Below, one piece after another: positions 28,247-38,029 of a stretch of DNA of 64,000 nucleotides. Positions within the stretch are counted from its first letter, which is position 1. The number at the start of each line of letters is the position of its first letter. Both the position numbers and the translations under genes were made by a program. Below the pieces are notes generated by a model that worked only from the letters and a program-made list of their open reading frames with translations, had not been told where the DNA came from and searched no databases. This DNA is from Pontibacter qinzhouensis (lineage in GTDB: Bacteria; Bacteroidota; Bacteroidia; Cytophagales; Hymenobacteraceae), in the NCBI RefSeq assembly GCF_008017455.1, contig NZ_VRTY01000011.1, forward strand, positions 23,523 to 87,522. The letters run 5' to 3'.

Positions 28247-29287
28247 TTATTTAGAGCGCAGTTTTCTTACTACCGCTCCTGTTTGCCATAATTCTGACTC
28301 ACGCAATTCTTTCAGCTCTGCCTCCAGGTCCTGACGGTACTCTGGGTTAGAACCTCTTTCGATCGTGCGCTGTGCTTCTTTGCCAGAGGCCACGCTATCG
28401 TACAGCTCGTTCAGAACCGGCAGTGTAGCTTCTCTGAATTTGCCTTTCCAGTCGAGGGCACCACGCTGTGCAGTAACAGAGCAGTTGGCGTACATCCAGT
28501 CCATGCCGTTTTCGCCAACAAGTGGCACAAGGCTCTGGGTTAATTCTTCTACTGTTTCGTTAAAGGCCTCAGAAGGAGAGTGTCCGCGCTCACGCAGTAC
28601 CGCATACTGGGCTTCGATAATGCCTGCAAGGGCACCCATCAATACACCACGCTCACCGGTAAGGTCGCTGTATACTTCTTTTTTGAAATCTGTTTCGAAC
28701 AGGTAACCAGATCCTACACCGATACCCATGGCAATTGCTTTTTCGTAAGCCTTACCAGTAGCATCCTGGAACACAGCAAACGAAGAGTTCAGGCCACCAC
28801 CGGCCAGGAACAATCTGCGAAGGCTTGTACCGCTGCCTTTAGGAGCAACCAAAATTACGTCAACATCAGCAGGAGGAACAATGTTTGTGTGCTCTTTAAA
28901 TGTGATGCCGAAGCCGTGAGAGAAATAAAGGGCTTTACCAGGGGTAAGTCTTTCTTTAATAGTTGGCCAAACAGCAATTTGTCCGGCATCAGAAAGCAGG
29001 TTGCAGATGATCGTGCCACGCTCTACTGCTTCTTCAATAGAGAATAATGATTCACCTTCAACAAAGCCATCATTTTTAGCTCTGTCCCAGGAAGAAGAGT
29101 CTTTACGCTGGCCTACGATAACATTAAATCCATTGTCTCTCATGTTAAGAGCCTGACCAGGACCTTGCACGCCGTAACCGATAACGGCGATTACTTCGTT
29201 TTTAAGTACTTCCTGGGCTTTTGAAAGAGGGAATTCGTCACGGGTGATAACTGTTTCGTCTACTCCTCCGAAATTGATAGTTGCCAT
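28247..29287 (-). CDS. ilvC: Ketol-acid reductoisomerase
   Basis: NADPH- and Mg-dependent enzyme of valine/isoleucine synthesis acting on acetolactate and acetohydroxybutyrate. The 346 residues have the dinucleotide-binding GYGVQGPGQALN near residue 37, a phosphate-contact loop VGQRKDSSSW, VILVAPKGSGTSLR, and acidic metal ligands in the SDLTGERGVLMG region. The length fits the short class I enzymes. It is separated from ilvN by 182 bases containing an unusual inverted repeat (29326-29470), the largest gap in the operon. Confidence 0.95.
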   Translation of the reverse strand: MATINFGGVDETVITRDEFPLSKAQEVLKNEVIAVIGYGVQGPGQALNMRDNGFNVIVGQRKDSSSWDRAKNDGFVEGESLFSIEEAVERGTIICNLLSDAGQIAVWPTIKERLTPGKALYFSHGFGITFKEHTNIVPPADVDVILVAPKGSGTSLRRLFLAGGGLNSSFAVFQDATGKAYEKAIAMGIGVGSGYLFETDFKKEVYSDLTGERGVLMGALAGIIEAQYAVLRERGHSPSEAFNETVEELTQSLVPLVGENGMDWMYANCSVTAQRGALDWKGKFREATLPVLNELYDSVASGKEAQRTIERGSNPEYRQDLEAELKELRESELWQTGAVVRKLRSK

Positions 29288-29324
29288 TCTGATTTTAGCT
29301 AGTTAAAAATTGTTTATTTTATTA

Positions 29325-29471
29325 GATTTTAGATATTAGATTCTAGATGTTAGACTGTGTTATTAGACTTTGATTAAGAGAAGTGGCGTATTGTAAGGAG
29401 CTAAGACTCTCTGCCTCTAATCTCTTTTCAAAAACAAAATCTATAATCTAACATCTAGTATCTAGCATCTT
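29325..29471. repeat. Inverted pair of TAGAT-type repeats between ilvN and ilvC
   Basis: The left arm (about 29325-29354) contains TTAGATATTAGATTCTAGAT followed by GTTAGA. The right arm (about 29441-29471), read on the minus strand, contains TAAGATGCTAGATACTAGAT followed by GTTAGA. The arms match over nearly 30 bases and enclose about 85 bases; each is built from degenerate TAGAT units. The element sits inside the ilv operon, overlapping the very end of ilvN. It could form a large hairpin in the transcript. Confidence 0.6.
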
Positions 29472-30078
29472 ACATAGTAAATACTTTGTCGCGGCTGTTG
29501 AGGTACTCGTTTTCGATTACTTCGTGGCCGGGTTCTTTGCGTTCGAACTCGCGCAGTTTCCTGTTAAAGCCATCGCTGTCTTTTATGATCGCGATGCGGG
29601 CGCTGCGTACAAACTCAATCAGGCCGAACGGTTGCAATACCTTTATCAGGTTGTCGGTCTCTTCGCGGTGGCCGGTTGTTTCAAACACGGTGTAATCTTT
29701 CCGGATAACCACGGCACGCGCACCGTTTTCACGCAGCAACCGCTCCACTAAGGCTTTTTCAGCGATAATGTCGGTAGGCACTTTATAAAGCGCCATTTCC
29801 TGCCAGATCACGTCGTCGTTGGTGTTGTAATACACTTTCAGTACTTCAACCTGCTTTTCTATCTGGCTGGCCAGTTTGCGCACCACTTCTTCGGTTTCGT
29901 GAATCACGATGTTGAAGCGGTGAATACCTTCTATTTCGGAAGGTGATGTGTTCAGGGAGTCGATATTGAGTTTGCGGCGGGAGAAGATAGTGGAAATGCG
30001 GTTAAGCAGCCCAATCGTGTTCTCCGTGTAAACTGTAATATTGTACTCCTGCCTGTCTATTTGCTGTTGATTACTCAT
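29470..30078 (-). CDS. ilvN: Acetolactate synthase small (regulatory) subunit
   Basis: Regulatory partner of IlvB, expected to confer valine feedback control. The 202-residue product begins with an ACT domain (YNITVYTENTIGLLNRISTI, then FSRRKLNIDSLNTSPSE, residues about 12-50) and continues with the second conserved domain of the longer IlvH/IlvN type (MALYKVPTD..AEKALVERLLRENGARAV). It starts 26 bases after ilvB ends. Its 3' end runs into the right arm of the TAGAT inverted repeat. Confidence 0.93.
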   Translation of the reverse strand: MSNQQQIDRQEYNITVYTENTIGLLNRISTIFSRRKLNIDSLNTSPSEIEGIHRFNIVIHETEEVVRKLASQIEKQVEVLKVYYNTNDDVIWQEMALYKVPTDIIAEKALVERLLRENGARAVVIRKDYTVFETTGHREETDNLIKVLQPFGLIEFVRSARIAIIKDSDGFNRKLREFERKEPGHEVIENEYLNSRDKVFTM

Positions 30079-30104
30079 GTTGTTTTTCTTCTTTAAAATG
30101 AAGA

Positions 30105-31847
30105 TTACTTCAGCCTGATCTCGCTTACGCTGCAGCCCTGCGGCACCATTGGGAACACGTTGTTCTCTTTTGTTACCATCACCTCCAGCAGGAAAGAGCC
30201 TTTGTGGGCCAACATTTCGGCAAGAGTAGGTTGTAATTCTTCTCTTTTAGAAATGCTTTTTCCGGCAATGCCGTAGCCACTGGCTACTGTTACAAAGTTA
30301 GGGCTCGTGATATCCACAAACGAATAACGCCTGTCGTGGAACAGCTCCTGCCATTGCCTTACCATGCCCAGGAACTGGTTGTTCAGGATGAGGATCTTTA
30401 CATCTACGCCACTCTGCATAATGGTACCTAATTCCTGTAAGGTCATCTGGAAACCGCCATCGCCAATTACGGCTACAACTGTTTTGTCCTGAGCACCAAA
30501 TTTAGCGCCTATGGCAGCAGGCAGGGCAAAGCCCATTGTGCCTAAACCACCGCTGGTAATGTTGCTGCGTGTATTGTTTAGCTTGGCGTAGCGGCAGGCT
30601 ACCATCTGGTGCTGGCCTACATCCGATACAATAATGGCTTCACCACCTGTTAAATCGTTCAGCTGCTGAATTACCTCGCCCATTGTCATTTCTTCTGACG
30701 TAGGGAAAAGCTCATCCTGAATAACAGCTGCTATTTCCTGTTGCTCGTATTCCTTAAACTTTTGCAGCCACTCGGTGTGCTGCTTTGGCTCGATGAGCTC
30801 TGTCAGGAGTGGCAGTGTTTCCTTGCAATCGCCCCAAACCGGCACAGTTGTTTTCACGTTTTTGTCGATTTCTGATGGATCGATATCAAAGTGAATAACC
30901 TTTGCCTGCTTGGCGTATTTGTCTAAGCGGCCGGTTACGCGATCGTCGAAACGCATACCGATGGCAATAAGCACATCGCATTCGTTTGTGAGCACGTTAG
31001 GGCCATAGTTGCCGTGCATGCCGAGCATACCTACGTTCTGTGGGTGGTCGCTGGGCAGCGAGCCGGCACCCATAATAGTCCAGGCAGCTGGTATACCGCT
31101 TTTCTCTATGAATGCTTTAAACTCCTGCTCTGCGGCACCCAGCATTACACCTTGCCCCCAGAGTACAAAAGGCTTTTTAGCAGCGTTTATCAGTTCTGCT
31201 GCCTGCTCAATGTACTCTTTGCGCACGATCGGCTTCGGGCGATAACTGCGTACATGGTCGCAGCGGTTATAGCCTTTGTACTCGAATTTCTGAATCTGCG
31301 CGTTTTTGGCAATATCGATCAGTACAGGCCCTGGGCGGCCGCTTTTAGCAAAATAGAATGCCTTCGCCAGTACCTCCGGTATTTCGTTGGCATCGGTAAT
31401 CTGGTAATTCCATTTGGTAACCGGAGCTGAGATACTGATTACGTCTGCTTCCTGAAAAGCGTCGGTGCCCAGCAGGTGCGCGAACACCTGACCGGTGATA
31501 CACACCAGCGGGGTGCTGTCTATCTGGGCATCAGCGAGGCCGGTAATTAAGTTGGTAGCCCCGGGGCCGCTTGTGGCAAATACTACACCTACCTTGCCGG
31601 AGGAGCGGGCATAGCCCTGGCCGGCATGTATACCGCCCTGCTCGTGCCGCACCAGCACGTGATTTACTTTGTCCTGATACCCATACAAGGCATCATATAT
31701 AGGCATAATAGCGCCACCCGGATATCCGAAAATGGTGTCTACACCTTCTGCCAGGAGTATTTTTATAAGGGCTTCACCACCTGATATGGTTTCTGCCACT
31801 TGTTCTTCTTTAAGCAATTCCGGAGCTTGTTTCTCTCTCGTTAACAT
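30105..31847 (-). CDS. ilvB: Acetolactate synthase large (catalytic) subunit
   Basis: Thiamine-diphosphate enzyme condensing pyruvate with pyruvate or 2-oxobutanoate. The 580 residues contain the catalytic Glu69 in [19 protein letters not shown], the FAD region, and the ThDP motif [12 protein letters not shown]...[12 protein letters not shown]. The N-terminus has about 20 extra residues ([16 protein letters not shown]). The start codon lies inside the end of ilvD (38-base overlap), implying coupled translation; no later Met would keep the N-terminal domain intact. Confidence 0.95.
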   Translation of the reverse strand: MLTREKQAPELLKEEQVAETISGGEALIKILLAEGVDTIFGYPGGAIMPIYDALYGYQDKVNHVLVRHEQGGIHAGQGYARSSGKVGVVFATSGPGATNLITGLADAQIDSTPLVCITGQVFAHLLGTDAFQEADVISISAPVTKWNYQITDANEIPEVLAKAFYFAKSGRPGPVLIDIAKNAQIQKFEYKGYNRCDHVRSYRPKPIVRKEYIEQAAELINAAKKPFVLWGQGVMLGAAEQEFKAFIEKSGIPAAWTIMGAGSLPSDHPQNVGMLGMHGNYGPNVLTNECDVLIAIGMRFDDRVTGRLDKYAKQAKVIHFDIDPSEIDKNVKTTVPVWGDCKETLPLLTELIEPKQHTEWLQKFKEYEQQEIAAVIQDELFPTSEEMTMGEVIQQLNDLTGGEAIIVSDVGQHQMVACRYAKLNNTRSNITSGGLGTMGFALPAAIGAKFGAQDKTVVAVIGDGGFQMTLQELGTIMQSGVDVKILILNNQFLGMVRQWQELFHDRRYSFVDITSPNFVTVASGYGIAGKSISKREELQPTLAEMLAHKGSFLLEVMVTKENNVFPMVPQGCSVSEIRLK

Positions 31848-33528
31848 AAGCCTCTTCTAAATCTGTAATACATCCGTTACTTGCATCGCTAACTGTTCTG
31901 CGGTACTTCAGCAGCACTCCCTGTGTCACGTTTGGCGCAGGTCTGGTCCACTTGTCGCGGCGCAGGCTCAGCAGGGCATCGTCTACCAGCATGTGTATGG
32001 AGTTGGTAGTGGCATCCAATACAATCCAGTCCCCGTCTTCTACCAGGGCAATGTTGCCGCCATCGTAAGCCTCAGGGGTTACGTGCCCGATAACGAAGCC
32101 ATGCGTGCCACCTGAAAATCGACCATCTGTTATAAGCGCTACTTTATCGCCAAGGCCAGCTCCCATAATGGCAGAGGTAGGCTTCAACATTTCCGGCATG
32201 CCTGGTCCGCCTTTCGGTCCGACATACCGGATTACGACCACATTGCCAGCTTTTATCTTGCCTTGCACAATGCCTTCGTTCAGTTCTTCTTCTGAGTTAA
32301 AGACCACAGCCGGACCTTCGAAACGCTCTCCTTCTTTACCGGATATTTTGGCCACGCCACCTTTAGTTGCCAGGTTACCATAGAGTATCTGGATGTGGCC
32401 ATCGGCCTTAATCGGGTTAGAGAGCGGTCGCAGCAGGTCTTGCTCTTCACCAAGTGGTTTTACATTGGCCAGGTTTTCGGCTATAGTTTTGCCTGTTACA
32501 GTAAGCAAGTCGCCGTTAATCAAACCTTCGTTGAGTAAGGTTTTCATGACGGCAGGTACACCACCTACTGCAAAAAGGTCCTCCATCAGGTATTTGCCAC
32601 TAGGTTTCAGGTCGCCGAGAAGTGGTGTTCTGTCGCTTACTGCCTGAAAATCTTCCAGCGTCAGTTTTATACCGGCCGCATGTGCAATAGCAATCAGGTG
32701 AATAACAGCGTTGGTAGAGCCACCGAGCACGGTAATTAAAACCATGGCGTTTTCGAAAGCTTCTCTTACCAATATATCTCTTGGTTTAATGTCTTTTTCA
32801 AGCAGGATTCTCAGGTATGTTCCTGCGTTCAGGCACTCCTCGCGCTTCTCCTGGCTAACTGCCGGCAACGAAGAAGAGTAGGGCACCGACATACCCAGCG
32901 CCTCAGCGGCAGAGGCCATGGTATTGGCAGTATACATACCACCGCAAGCACCCGGACCTGGGCATGCATTCCGGATAATGCCTTTATAATCTTCGTCAGA
33001 GATCTGGCCATTCAGCTTTTTGCCATAGGCTTCGAAGCACGATACTATATTGAGTTTATTTTCCTTAAACAAGCCACCTTTAATGGTACCGCCATACACC
33101 ATCATGCTGGGGCGGTTCAGGCGGGCCATGGCAATAAGAGAGCCAGGCATGTTTTTGTCGCAACCTACCACACAAGCCAGCGCATCGTAGTTGTGTGCAC
33201 CAGCCATAGCCTCAATAGAGTCGGCAATAATCTCGCGCGATACCAGCGAGTAGCGCATACCGGCAGTGCCGTTGGTTATGCCATCGCTTACACCAATTGT
33301 ATTAAACCGTAGCCCCACCATGTCAAGACCAGAGACTCCTAATTTCACATCATCAGCCAGGTCGTTGAGGTGCATGTTGCAGGTGTTGCCTTCAAAGCCG
33401 GTAGAGCAAATGCCTACAAAAGGCTTGCGCAAATCCTGTTCCGACAATCCAGAGCCGATAAGCATGGCCTGTGAAGCAGGTAGGCTGTCGTCTTGCGTGT
33501 AAATGCGGCTATATTTGTTTAATGCCAT
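31810..33528 (-). CDS. ilvD: Dihydroxy-acid dehydratase
   Basis: Iron-sulfur enzyme forming 2-oxoacids in valine/isoleucine synthesis. The 572-residue product has the cluster-ligand cysteines in [24 protein letters not shown] and [14 protein letters not shown], and the C-terminal [18 protein letters not shown] motif. First gene of ilvD-ilvB-ilvN-ilvC-ilvA. A small hairpin (GCAGAG at 33560-33565 with CTCTGC at 33585-33590) lies about 30 bases upstream of its ATG, but no leader peptide or T tract is seen, so attenuation is not supported. Confidence 0.95.
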   Translation of the reverse strand: MALNKYSRIYTQDDSLPASQAMLIGSGLSEQDLRKPFVGICSTGFEGNTCNMHLNDLADDVKLGVSGLDMVGLRFNTIGVSDGITNGTAGMRYSLVSREIIADSIEAMAGAHNYDALACVVGCDKNMPGSLIAMARLNRPSMMVYGGTIKGGLFKENKLNIVSCFEAYGKKLNGQISDEDYKGIIRNACPGPGACGGMYTANTMASAAEALGMSVPYSSSLPAVSQEKREECLNAGTYLRILLEKDIKPRDILVREAFENAMVLITVLGGSTNAVIHLIAIAHAAGIKLTLEDFQAVSDRTPLLGDLKPSGKYLMEDLFAVGGVPAVMKTLLNEGLINGDLLTVTGKTIAENLANVKPLGEEQDLLRPLSNPIKADGHIQILYGNLATKGGVAKISGKEGERFEGPAVVFNSEEELNEGIVQGKIKAGNVVVIRYVGPKGGPGMPEMLKPTSAIMGAGLGDKVALITDGRFSGGTHGFVIGHVTPEAYDGGNIALVEDGDWIVLDATTNSIHMLVDDALLSLRRDKWTRPAPNVTQGVLLKYRRTVSDASNGCITDLEEAYVNERETSSGIA

Positions 33529-34292
33529 TGCTGTATTATTTTTAACAAGGTTATTTGGTGCAGAGCCATCTCCTGATGTTCGTCCTCTGCCTGTGTCTAT
33601 TTCTTAAGCTAACAAGTCTCCTGTTCCTTTAAACAGATGGAGGCCAGTTAAATCTGTTCACAATTTCAGTGAATTAGTGCTGCAAGTGAAATCTTTTTTT
33701 TTATTTGCCACTATTTCTAATGATTCTTTTTTGTAGTATAAGATATTGATTAACAGTGCAATGTTTGCTTTGGTTCTACAATCTCTAAGCGAATAATAGT
33801 TATTTATTTTAAGGAACTTTAGGTGTGTTTTGATCCAAATTGTAGTAATCAAATGAAATCAGCAGGCAGGCAAACTGGAGTTTATACTAGTGTAGCGTCT
33901 GCGGGTATAACATTTCATTGTGGCGTTTAGTTTGATGTTACCTTTTTAAGGTGTAGTAGCTGCTGGCTGGTAGGAAATTATTCTAATGGAAATGGCCTTC
34001 GGAGAGAGTTTTGGGGTACAGGAGGCCAAGGGGTTGTTAGGCCACTAAGTGCTGGAGAACTATATGTTGCTGCAACACCTGGTACCAGAACAAAAGCCGT
34101 GTAGCTTCTTAGATGTCGTGTGCTGTGTGATTGTCTTTGTGTAGCTGAGTGGATAAAGCTATATAACCTGTGCCAAAACCTAGCTTGATAAGTTTCACTT
34201 ATAGCTTAAAATTAGCTTATCGGTTTCTGCTCTTCCATTACTTACTAGTGAGTTCTTCTGTCTCCTGTTTTTTACTTGAGATATGATAGCAG
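33529..34292. other. Intergenic region upstream of ilvD
   Basis: 764 bases, mostly AT-rich. It contains the small hairpin at 33560-33590 and repeat copy 6 (33976-34034). I looked for a branched-chain leader peptide, T-box or terminator on the minus strand and found none. The short open frame at 33658-33852 has no coding character I trust. Confidence 0.5.
33976..34034 (+). repeat. 57-base dispersed repeat, copy 6
   Basis: AATTATTCTAATGGAAATGG, then CCTTCGGAGAG, a G-rich variable core, and the 3' block GCCAAGGGGT. The inner GAAG is altered. Confidence 0.8.
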
Positions 34293-35674
34293 TTATTGCT
34301 TTGCCGCTTTTTTTTGAGAAAACACAATTCCTTTCACATCAAATTCACCTTTGGCCTTGTCTACTTCCTTCAAAACAGTCTTTTCAGTTGGGGCTTTTTC
34401 ATTTAAAATGCAGGTAAAGTAGTAAGTTTTGTTAGGTGCCGGCATAAAACTGAAGCCATTTTCTTCATCGTCAGGCAGGCTTATCGTTGTTCCTGCACTA
34501 TTGGTGCTCAAGTCCAGTTCTATAAACTCGTTTGGGTGAAAAAGCTTTTCCTCACCATTAAGTCTTACTATAACAGGCGTTTTCTGCTCGCCTTTTGCCT
34601 GCCGGTATACAATTAGTTTTGCATTAGCTGTGTTCACGCCAACAGGTTTGCCATTGTAAGTAACTGTTCCTGCAACCAGGTCGAGCTGGTACATGGCTGG
34701 TTTGGAGGTAGCGGCTGCAACGCCTCCAGCAATAGCAGCTCCAACTAACCCGCCCATTACAGCACTTGTTACAATCAGTCCGCTGGCATCGTTTATAGGA
34801 GGACCTGAAAAGCTAAAGCTGCTACCATCAAACATCAGTTGGTAGTACACGCCTGCAAACTTATAGTAGGTTTTGTTCTGGTGGGTAAAGCCCCATGCCG
34901 TCGGCAATAATTTGGCTTTTCCTTCAGCAGTTACTATCACAGGAATCCACTCACCACCTCCAACCATAATGTTAGAAAAAGTACTTCTATGCCTTATTTC
35001 ATAGCCGGAAGTAATGCTAGGTGCGTTATTCCTGAATTCATTCATTGTCAGATAGATGCCAGGTACAGGAGTCTTTGTACTAATAGGATAGGCGCTTGCT
35101 GCCACTATTGTATCGTAAGGGCCTTTGGCTTCCTCCTCTGTTAGTAAAATCGAACCCGCATGCAGCTTGCTCCACGACTTTGTAGAGAACTCTTTGAGGC
35201 AGCTGTGTATAGCATTGGCAATATTCTGTTCATGTTTTCTTGTTACATCGAGCCCATTTTGGCTTACAATGGCAGTAGCGGTATATAATTTATAGTAAGA
35301 CTGACCGGAGCGGTAGAGGAAGTCAACCAATAGCTCAGCTGTTCCTGTTTCAGTGTTAATGGTTGTGTGCTCCGATACCCACAGTTTATTTATCCGTAAA
35401 ATTACCGGTTCCTGGTTTCCCTGCTTTGGATAATGGTTCGTCATAAACTGCTGTAGTTCCTCCTCTAGTGGCTGAGCAAAAATAGCAGGTATCACAGCCC
35501 TGCCTGTACCTCGCCAACCGCCTGCTTGTTGGGTCTGCTGTCTATTACTTCTGCTATATAAAATTGCCGATCCAGCGACTCCAAACTCTGGTTTTTAAAG
35601 CTTAAGGTGCGTGATTGCGAGAATACTATTGAAAATGTGAAGAGGAGAAGAAGGGCTGTAAAAGTAGATTTCAT
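34293..35674 (-). pseudogene. Secreted protein of unknown function, split by a frameshift
   Basis: Two overlapping minus-strand frames look like one gene. The first part (ATG at 35674) encodes a signal peptide, MKSTFTALLLLFTFSIVFSQ, and then FYIAEVIDSRPNKQAVGEVQ and AGL before a TGA at 35492-35494. The second, one base out of phase from 35495, continues PAIFAQPLEEELQQFM and then PVILRINKLWVSE for 400 residues. Neither part makes sense alone: the first is only a leader, and the second has no signal. I recall similar uninterrupted secreted proteins in Bacteroidota, without known function. The later part has a Gly/Ala-rich hydrophobic stretch (VTSAVMGGLVGAAIAGGVAA). A one-base deletion or a sequencing error near 35490 is the simplest reading. 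Confidence 0.6.
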
Positions 35675-35733
35675 AAAGTAGTGTTGAGTGCTATAATGTA
35701 TACATATAGTACTATATTCGCAAATGTTAAGGC

Positions 35734-35772
35734 AAAAAAATACCCGAGGCTGCAAAAGCTACCCCGGGTATC
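35734..35772 (-). terminator. Terminator of typA
   Basis: On the minus strand GATACCCGGGGTAGC pairs with GCCTCGGGTAT, followed by TTTTTTT. It lies 21 bases after the typA stop. Confidence 0.88.
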
Positions 35773-35792
35773 TTAAAATATTTTAAGAAATA

Positions 35793-37598
35793 TTATCCTT
35801 CAGACTTCGACATGCGGTTACGCTCGTTCTCGTCGAGGTAAATTTTGCGCATGCGGATGCTCTTTGGAGTTACTTCCAGCAATTCATCTTTCTGTATATA
35901 TTCCATGGCTTCTTCCAGAGAGAAGTTTTTGGCAGGAGCGATCTTCACGTTGTTATCTGAGCCGGAAGCACGCATGTTGGTAAGCTTCTTGCCTTTCTGA
36001 ATGTTTACCGTTATGTCGTTCTGACGGCTGTGCTCGCCAATTACCTGGCCCATGTACACATCTACACCCGGATCAACGAAGAAAGAACCGCGATCCTGTA
36101 GTTTGTCAATAGAGTAAGCAGTTCCAGGGCCTGTTTCCATAGAAATGATAGAACCGTTAATGCGGCCTGGTATGTTGCCTTTGTGCGGCTCGTACTGGCT
36201 GAAACGGTGGTTCATAATCGCCTCACCTGCTGTAGCAGTCAGGATGTTGTTACGCAGGCCAATAAGACCTCGCGCCGGAATGTTGAACTCCAGGTGCTGC
36301 AGATCTCCCTTTGGCTCCATGATAGTCAGCTCACCTTTACGCTGGGTTACCAGTTCAATTACCTTACCGGCAGTTTCTTCTGGTACGTCTACTACCATGT
36401 GCTCGATAGGCTCGCAACGAACACCGTCAATTTCTTTATAAATTACCTGTGGCTGACCAACCTGAAGCTCATAGCCTTCGCGGCGCATAGTTTCGATAAG
36501 TACAGACAAGTGCAGAATACCACGACCAAATACCAGGAAGGTATCTTCACGGTCGGTTTCCTGCACACGCAGAGCCAGGTTTTTCTCAGTTTCTTTGAAC
36601 AAGCGGTCGCGCAGGTGGCGCGATGTCACGAACTTGCCCTCTTTACCGAAGAAAGGAGAGTTGTTGATCGTGAAGAGCATGTTCATTGTAGGCTCATCAA
36701 TAGAGATACGCTTCAGTGGTTCCGGGTTGATTGGGTCAGCAATGGTATCGCCAATGTCGAAACCTTCGATACCGGTTACAGCGCATATTTCGCCGGCAGT
36801 TACCTCAGGAACGCTCTTTCTGCCAAGTCCTTCAAAGATCTGCAGTTCGGCGATTTTTCCTTTCTTAATAGAACCGTCTGCTTTGCACAAGCTAATAGGC
36901 ATACCTTCCTTCAGGGTACCACGGTGCACACGACCAATGGCAATACGACCTACGAAAGAAGAATAATCGAGTGACGTGATCTGCATCTGAGGTGTTCCAT
37001 CGAGGTAAGGAGCAGGAGGGATTACTTCAATGATGGCATCCAGCAGTGGCGTGATGTTGTCGGTTGGTTTTGTCCAGTCGGTGCTCATCCAGCCTTGTTT
37101 CGAAGAGCCGTAAAGTGTCACGAAATCCAGCTGATCTTCTGATGCTTCCAGGTTAAACATCAGGTCGAATACCTGCTCGTGCACCTCATCAGGACGGCAG
37201 TTTTCTTTGTCTACTTTGTTCACTACCACGATCGGCTTCAGGCCCAGCTGAATAGCTTTGCCAAGTACGAAGCGTGTTTGAGGCATGGCACCTTCAAAGG
37301 CATCTACCAGCAGTAGCACGCCATCGGCCATTTTAAGTACACGCTCTACCTCACCGCCAAAGTCGGCGTGACCAGGTGTGTCAATAATATTGATCTTAAC
37401 GTCTTTGTAACGAACAGAAACGTTCTTGGAAACGATCGTGATGCCGCGTTCGCGCTCCAGATCATTGTTGTCCAAAATCAGGTCGTCAAAGTGCTGGTGG
37501 TCAGCAAAAAGCTTTGAAGCATGAATGATCTTATCCACGAGTGTAGTCTTGCCGTGGTCAACGTGTGCGATAATCGCGATATTTCGAATATTTTGCAT
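35793..37598 (-). CDS. typA: Translational GTPase TypA/BipA
   Basis: Ribosome-associated GTPase needed for ribosome assembly and stress growth. The 601 residues begin with the EF-Tu-type GTPase: AHVDHGKTTL (G1, 11-20), the ERGITI switch, DTPGHADFGGEVER (G3) and NKVDKENCRPDE (G4). The beta-barrel and EF-G-like domains follow, and then the TypA-specific C-terminal domain (PARGLIGLRNNILTATAGEA). Length is normal. It is monocistronic, with its own promoter element and terminator. Confidence 0.97.
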   Translation of the reverse strand: MQNIRNIAIIAHVDHGKTTLVDKIIHASKLFADHQHFDDLILDNNDLERERGITIVSKNVSVRYKDVKINIIDTPGHADFGGEVERVLKMADGVLLLVDAFEGAMPQTRFVLGKAIQLGLKPIVVVNKVDKENCRPDEVHEQVFDLMFNLEASEDQLDFVTLYGSSKQGWMSTDWTKPTDNITPLLDAIIEVIPPAPYLDGTPQMQITSLDYSSFVGRIAIGRVHRGTLKEGMPISLCKADGSIKKGKIAELQIFEGLGRKSVPEVTAGEICAVTGIEGFDIGDTIADPINPEPLKRISIDEPTMNMLFTINNSPFFGKEGKFVTSRHLRDRLFKETEKNLALRVQETDREDTFLVFGRGILHLSVLIETMRREGYELQVGQPQVIYKEIDGVRCEPIEHMVVDVPEETAGKVIELVTQRKGELTIMEPKGDLQHLEFNIPARGLIGLRNNILTATAGEAIMNHRFSQYEPHKGNIPGRINGSIISMETGPGTAYSIDKLQDRGSFFVDPGVDVYMGQVIGEHSRQNDITVNIQKGKKLTNMRASGSDNNVKIAPAKNFSLEEAMEYIQKDELLEVTPKSIRMRKIYLDENERNRMSKSEG

Positions 37599-37618
37599 TG
37601 AATTGGGTTTTCGAGCCG

Positions 37619-37626
37619 CAAAGGTA
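37619..37626 (-). promoter_or_regulatory. -7 element of the typA promoter
   Basis: On the minus strand TACCTTTG fits the Bacteroidota -7 consensus TAnnTTTG, about 20 bases before the typA ATG. No clear -33 TTTG is found at the usual distance, so this is half a match. Confidence 0.4.
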
Positions 37627-37876
37627 CAGAAAAGGGTTGATATTTTTTGTAGCCTGCCCGAAATAAACTGATTATGAATTTATTAACTTCTTATTTTACA
37701 GCCTTCTGGGCATGTAAAGGAGCTAACACCATCCTGACAAGGTTTGTTCATTTAAGGCATTAAATAGCGCTTTGTCCTGTAAAATGGCGTGCAGTAGGGG
37801 CAGTGGTAGCTGCCTCACAGCTCTTAACGGGCATAGGTAAGCTGATTTTACTACAGTTGCACCAAGCCAGCTGCGG

Positions 37877-37933
37877 ACCCTTGGCGTTAAAAGCGCTTAC
37901 AGCCTTTGGAAGGCTGATTTCATTTAAATAATT
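37877..37933 (-). repeat. 57-base dispersed repeat, copy 7
   Basis: Minus-strand copy: AATTATTTAAATGAAATCAG, then CCTTCCAAAGG, and the 3' block GCCAAGGGT. The first hairpin is perfect (CAGCCTT-CCA-AAGGCTG), and the core has AAGCGCTT. Confidence 0.88.
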
Positions 37934-37963
37934 ACCAAAGCGCAACAGCTTGTTCACTCTGGC

Positions 37964-38020
37964 AATTATTTAAATGAAATCAGCCTCCAGAAGCTTTTTC
38001 CAGCATTTCAGGTCAAGGGT
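37964..38020 (+). repeat. 57-base dispersed repeat, copy 8
   Basis: AATTATTTAAATGAAATCAG, then CCTCCAGAAG, a variable core, and the 3' block GTCAAGGGT. Its first 20 bases are identical to copy 7, from which it points away across 30 bases. Confidence 0.88.
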
Positions 38021-38029
38021 TAAAGGGGT

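Larger units (their letters stand above)
37599..38029. other. Intergenic region between typA and the flavin oxidoreductase gene
   Basis: 431 bases containing the typA promoter element (37619-37626) and two repeat copies pointing away from each other (copy 7 minus, copy 8 plus). Copy 8 ends about 9 bases before the stop codon of the next minus-strand gene. No gene is seen. Confidence 0.6.

Noticed and set aside
33560..33590. Hairpin GCAGAG/CTCTGC upstream of ilvD as a riboswitch or attenuator
   Set aside because: Only a six-base stem with a long loop and no T tract; no conserved riboswitch core was found.
33658..33852. 64-codon open frame upstream of ilvD, considered as a leader peptide for attenuation
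   Set aside because: It has Ile, Leu and Asn codons but no run of Ile/Val/Leu, no terminator/antiterminator structure next to ilvD, and a composition typical of random AT-rich DNA.
37760..37957. 65-codon minus-strand open frame between typA and the oxidoreductase gene
   Set aside because: It runs through repeat copy 7 and has no protein features.
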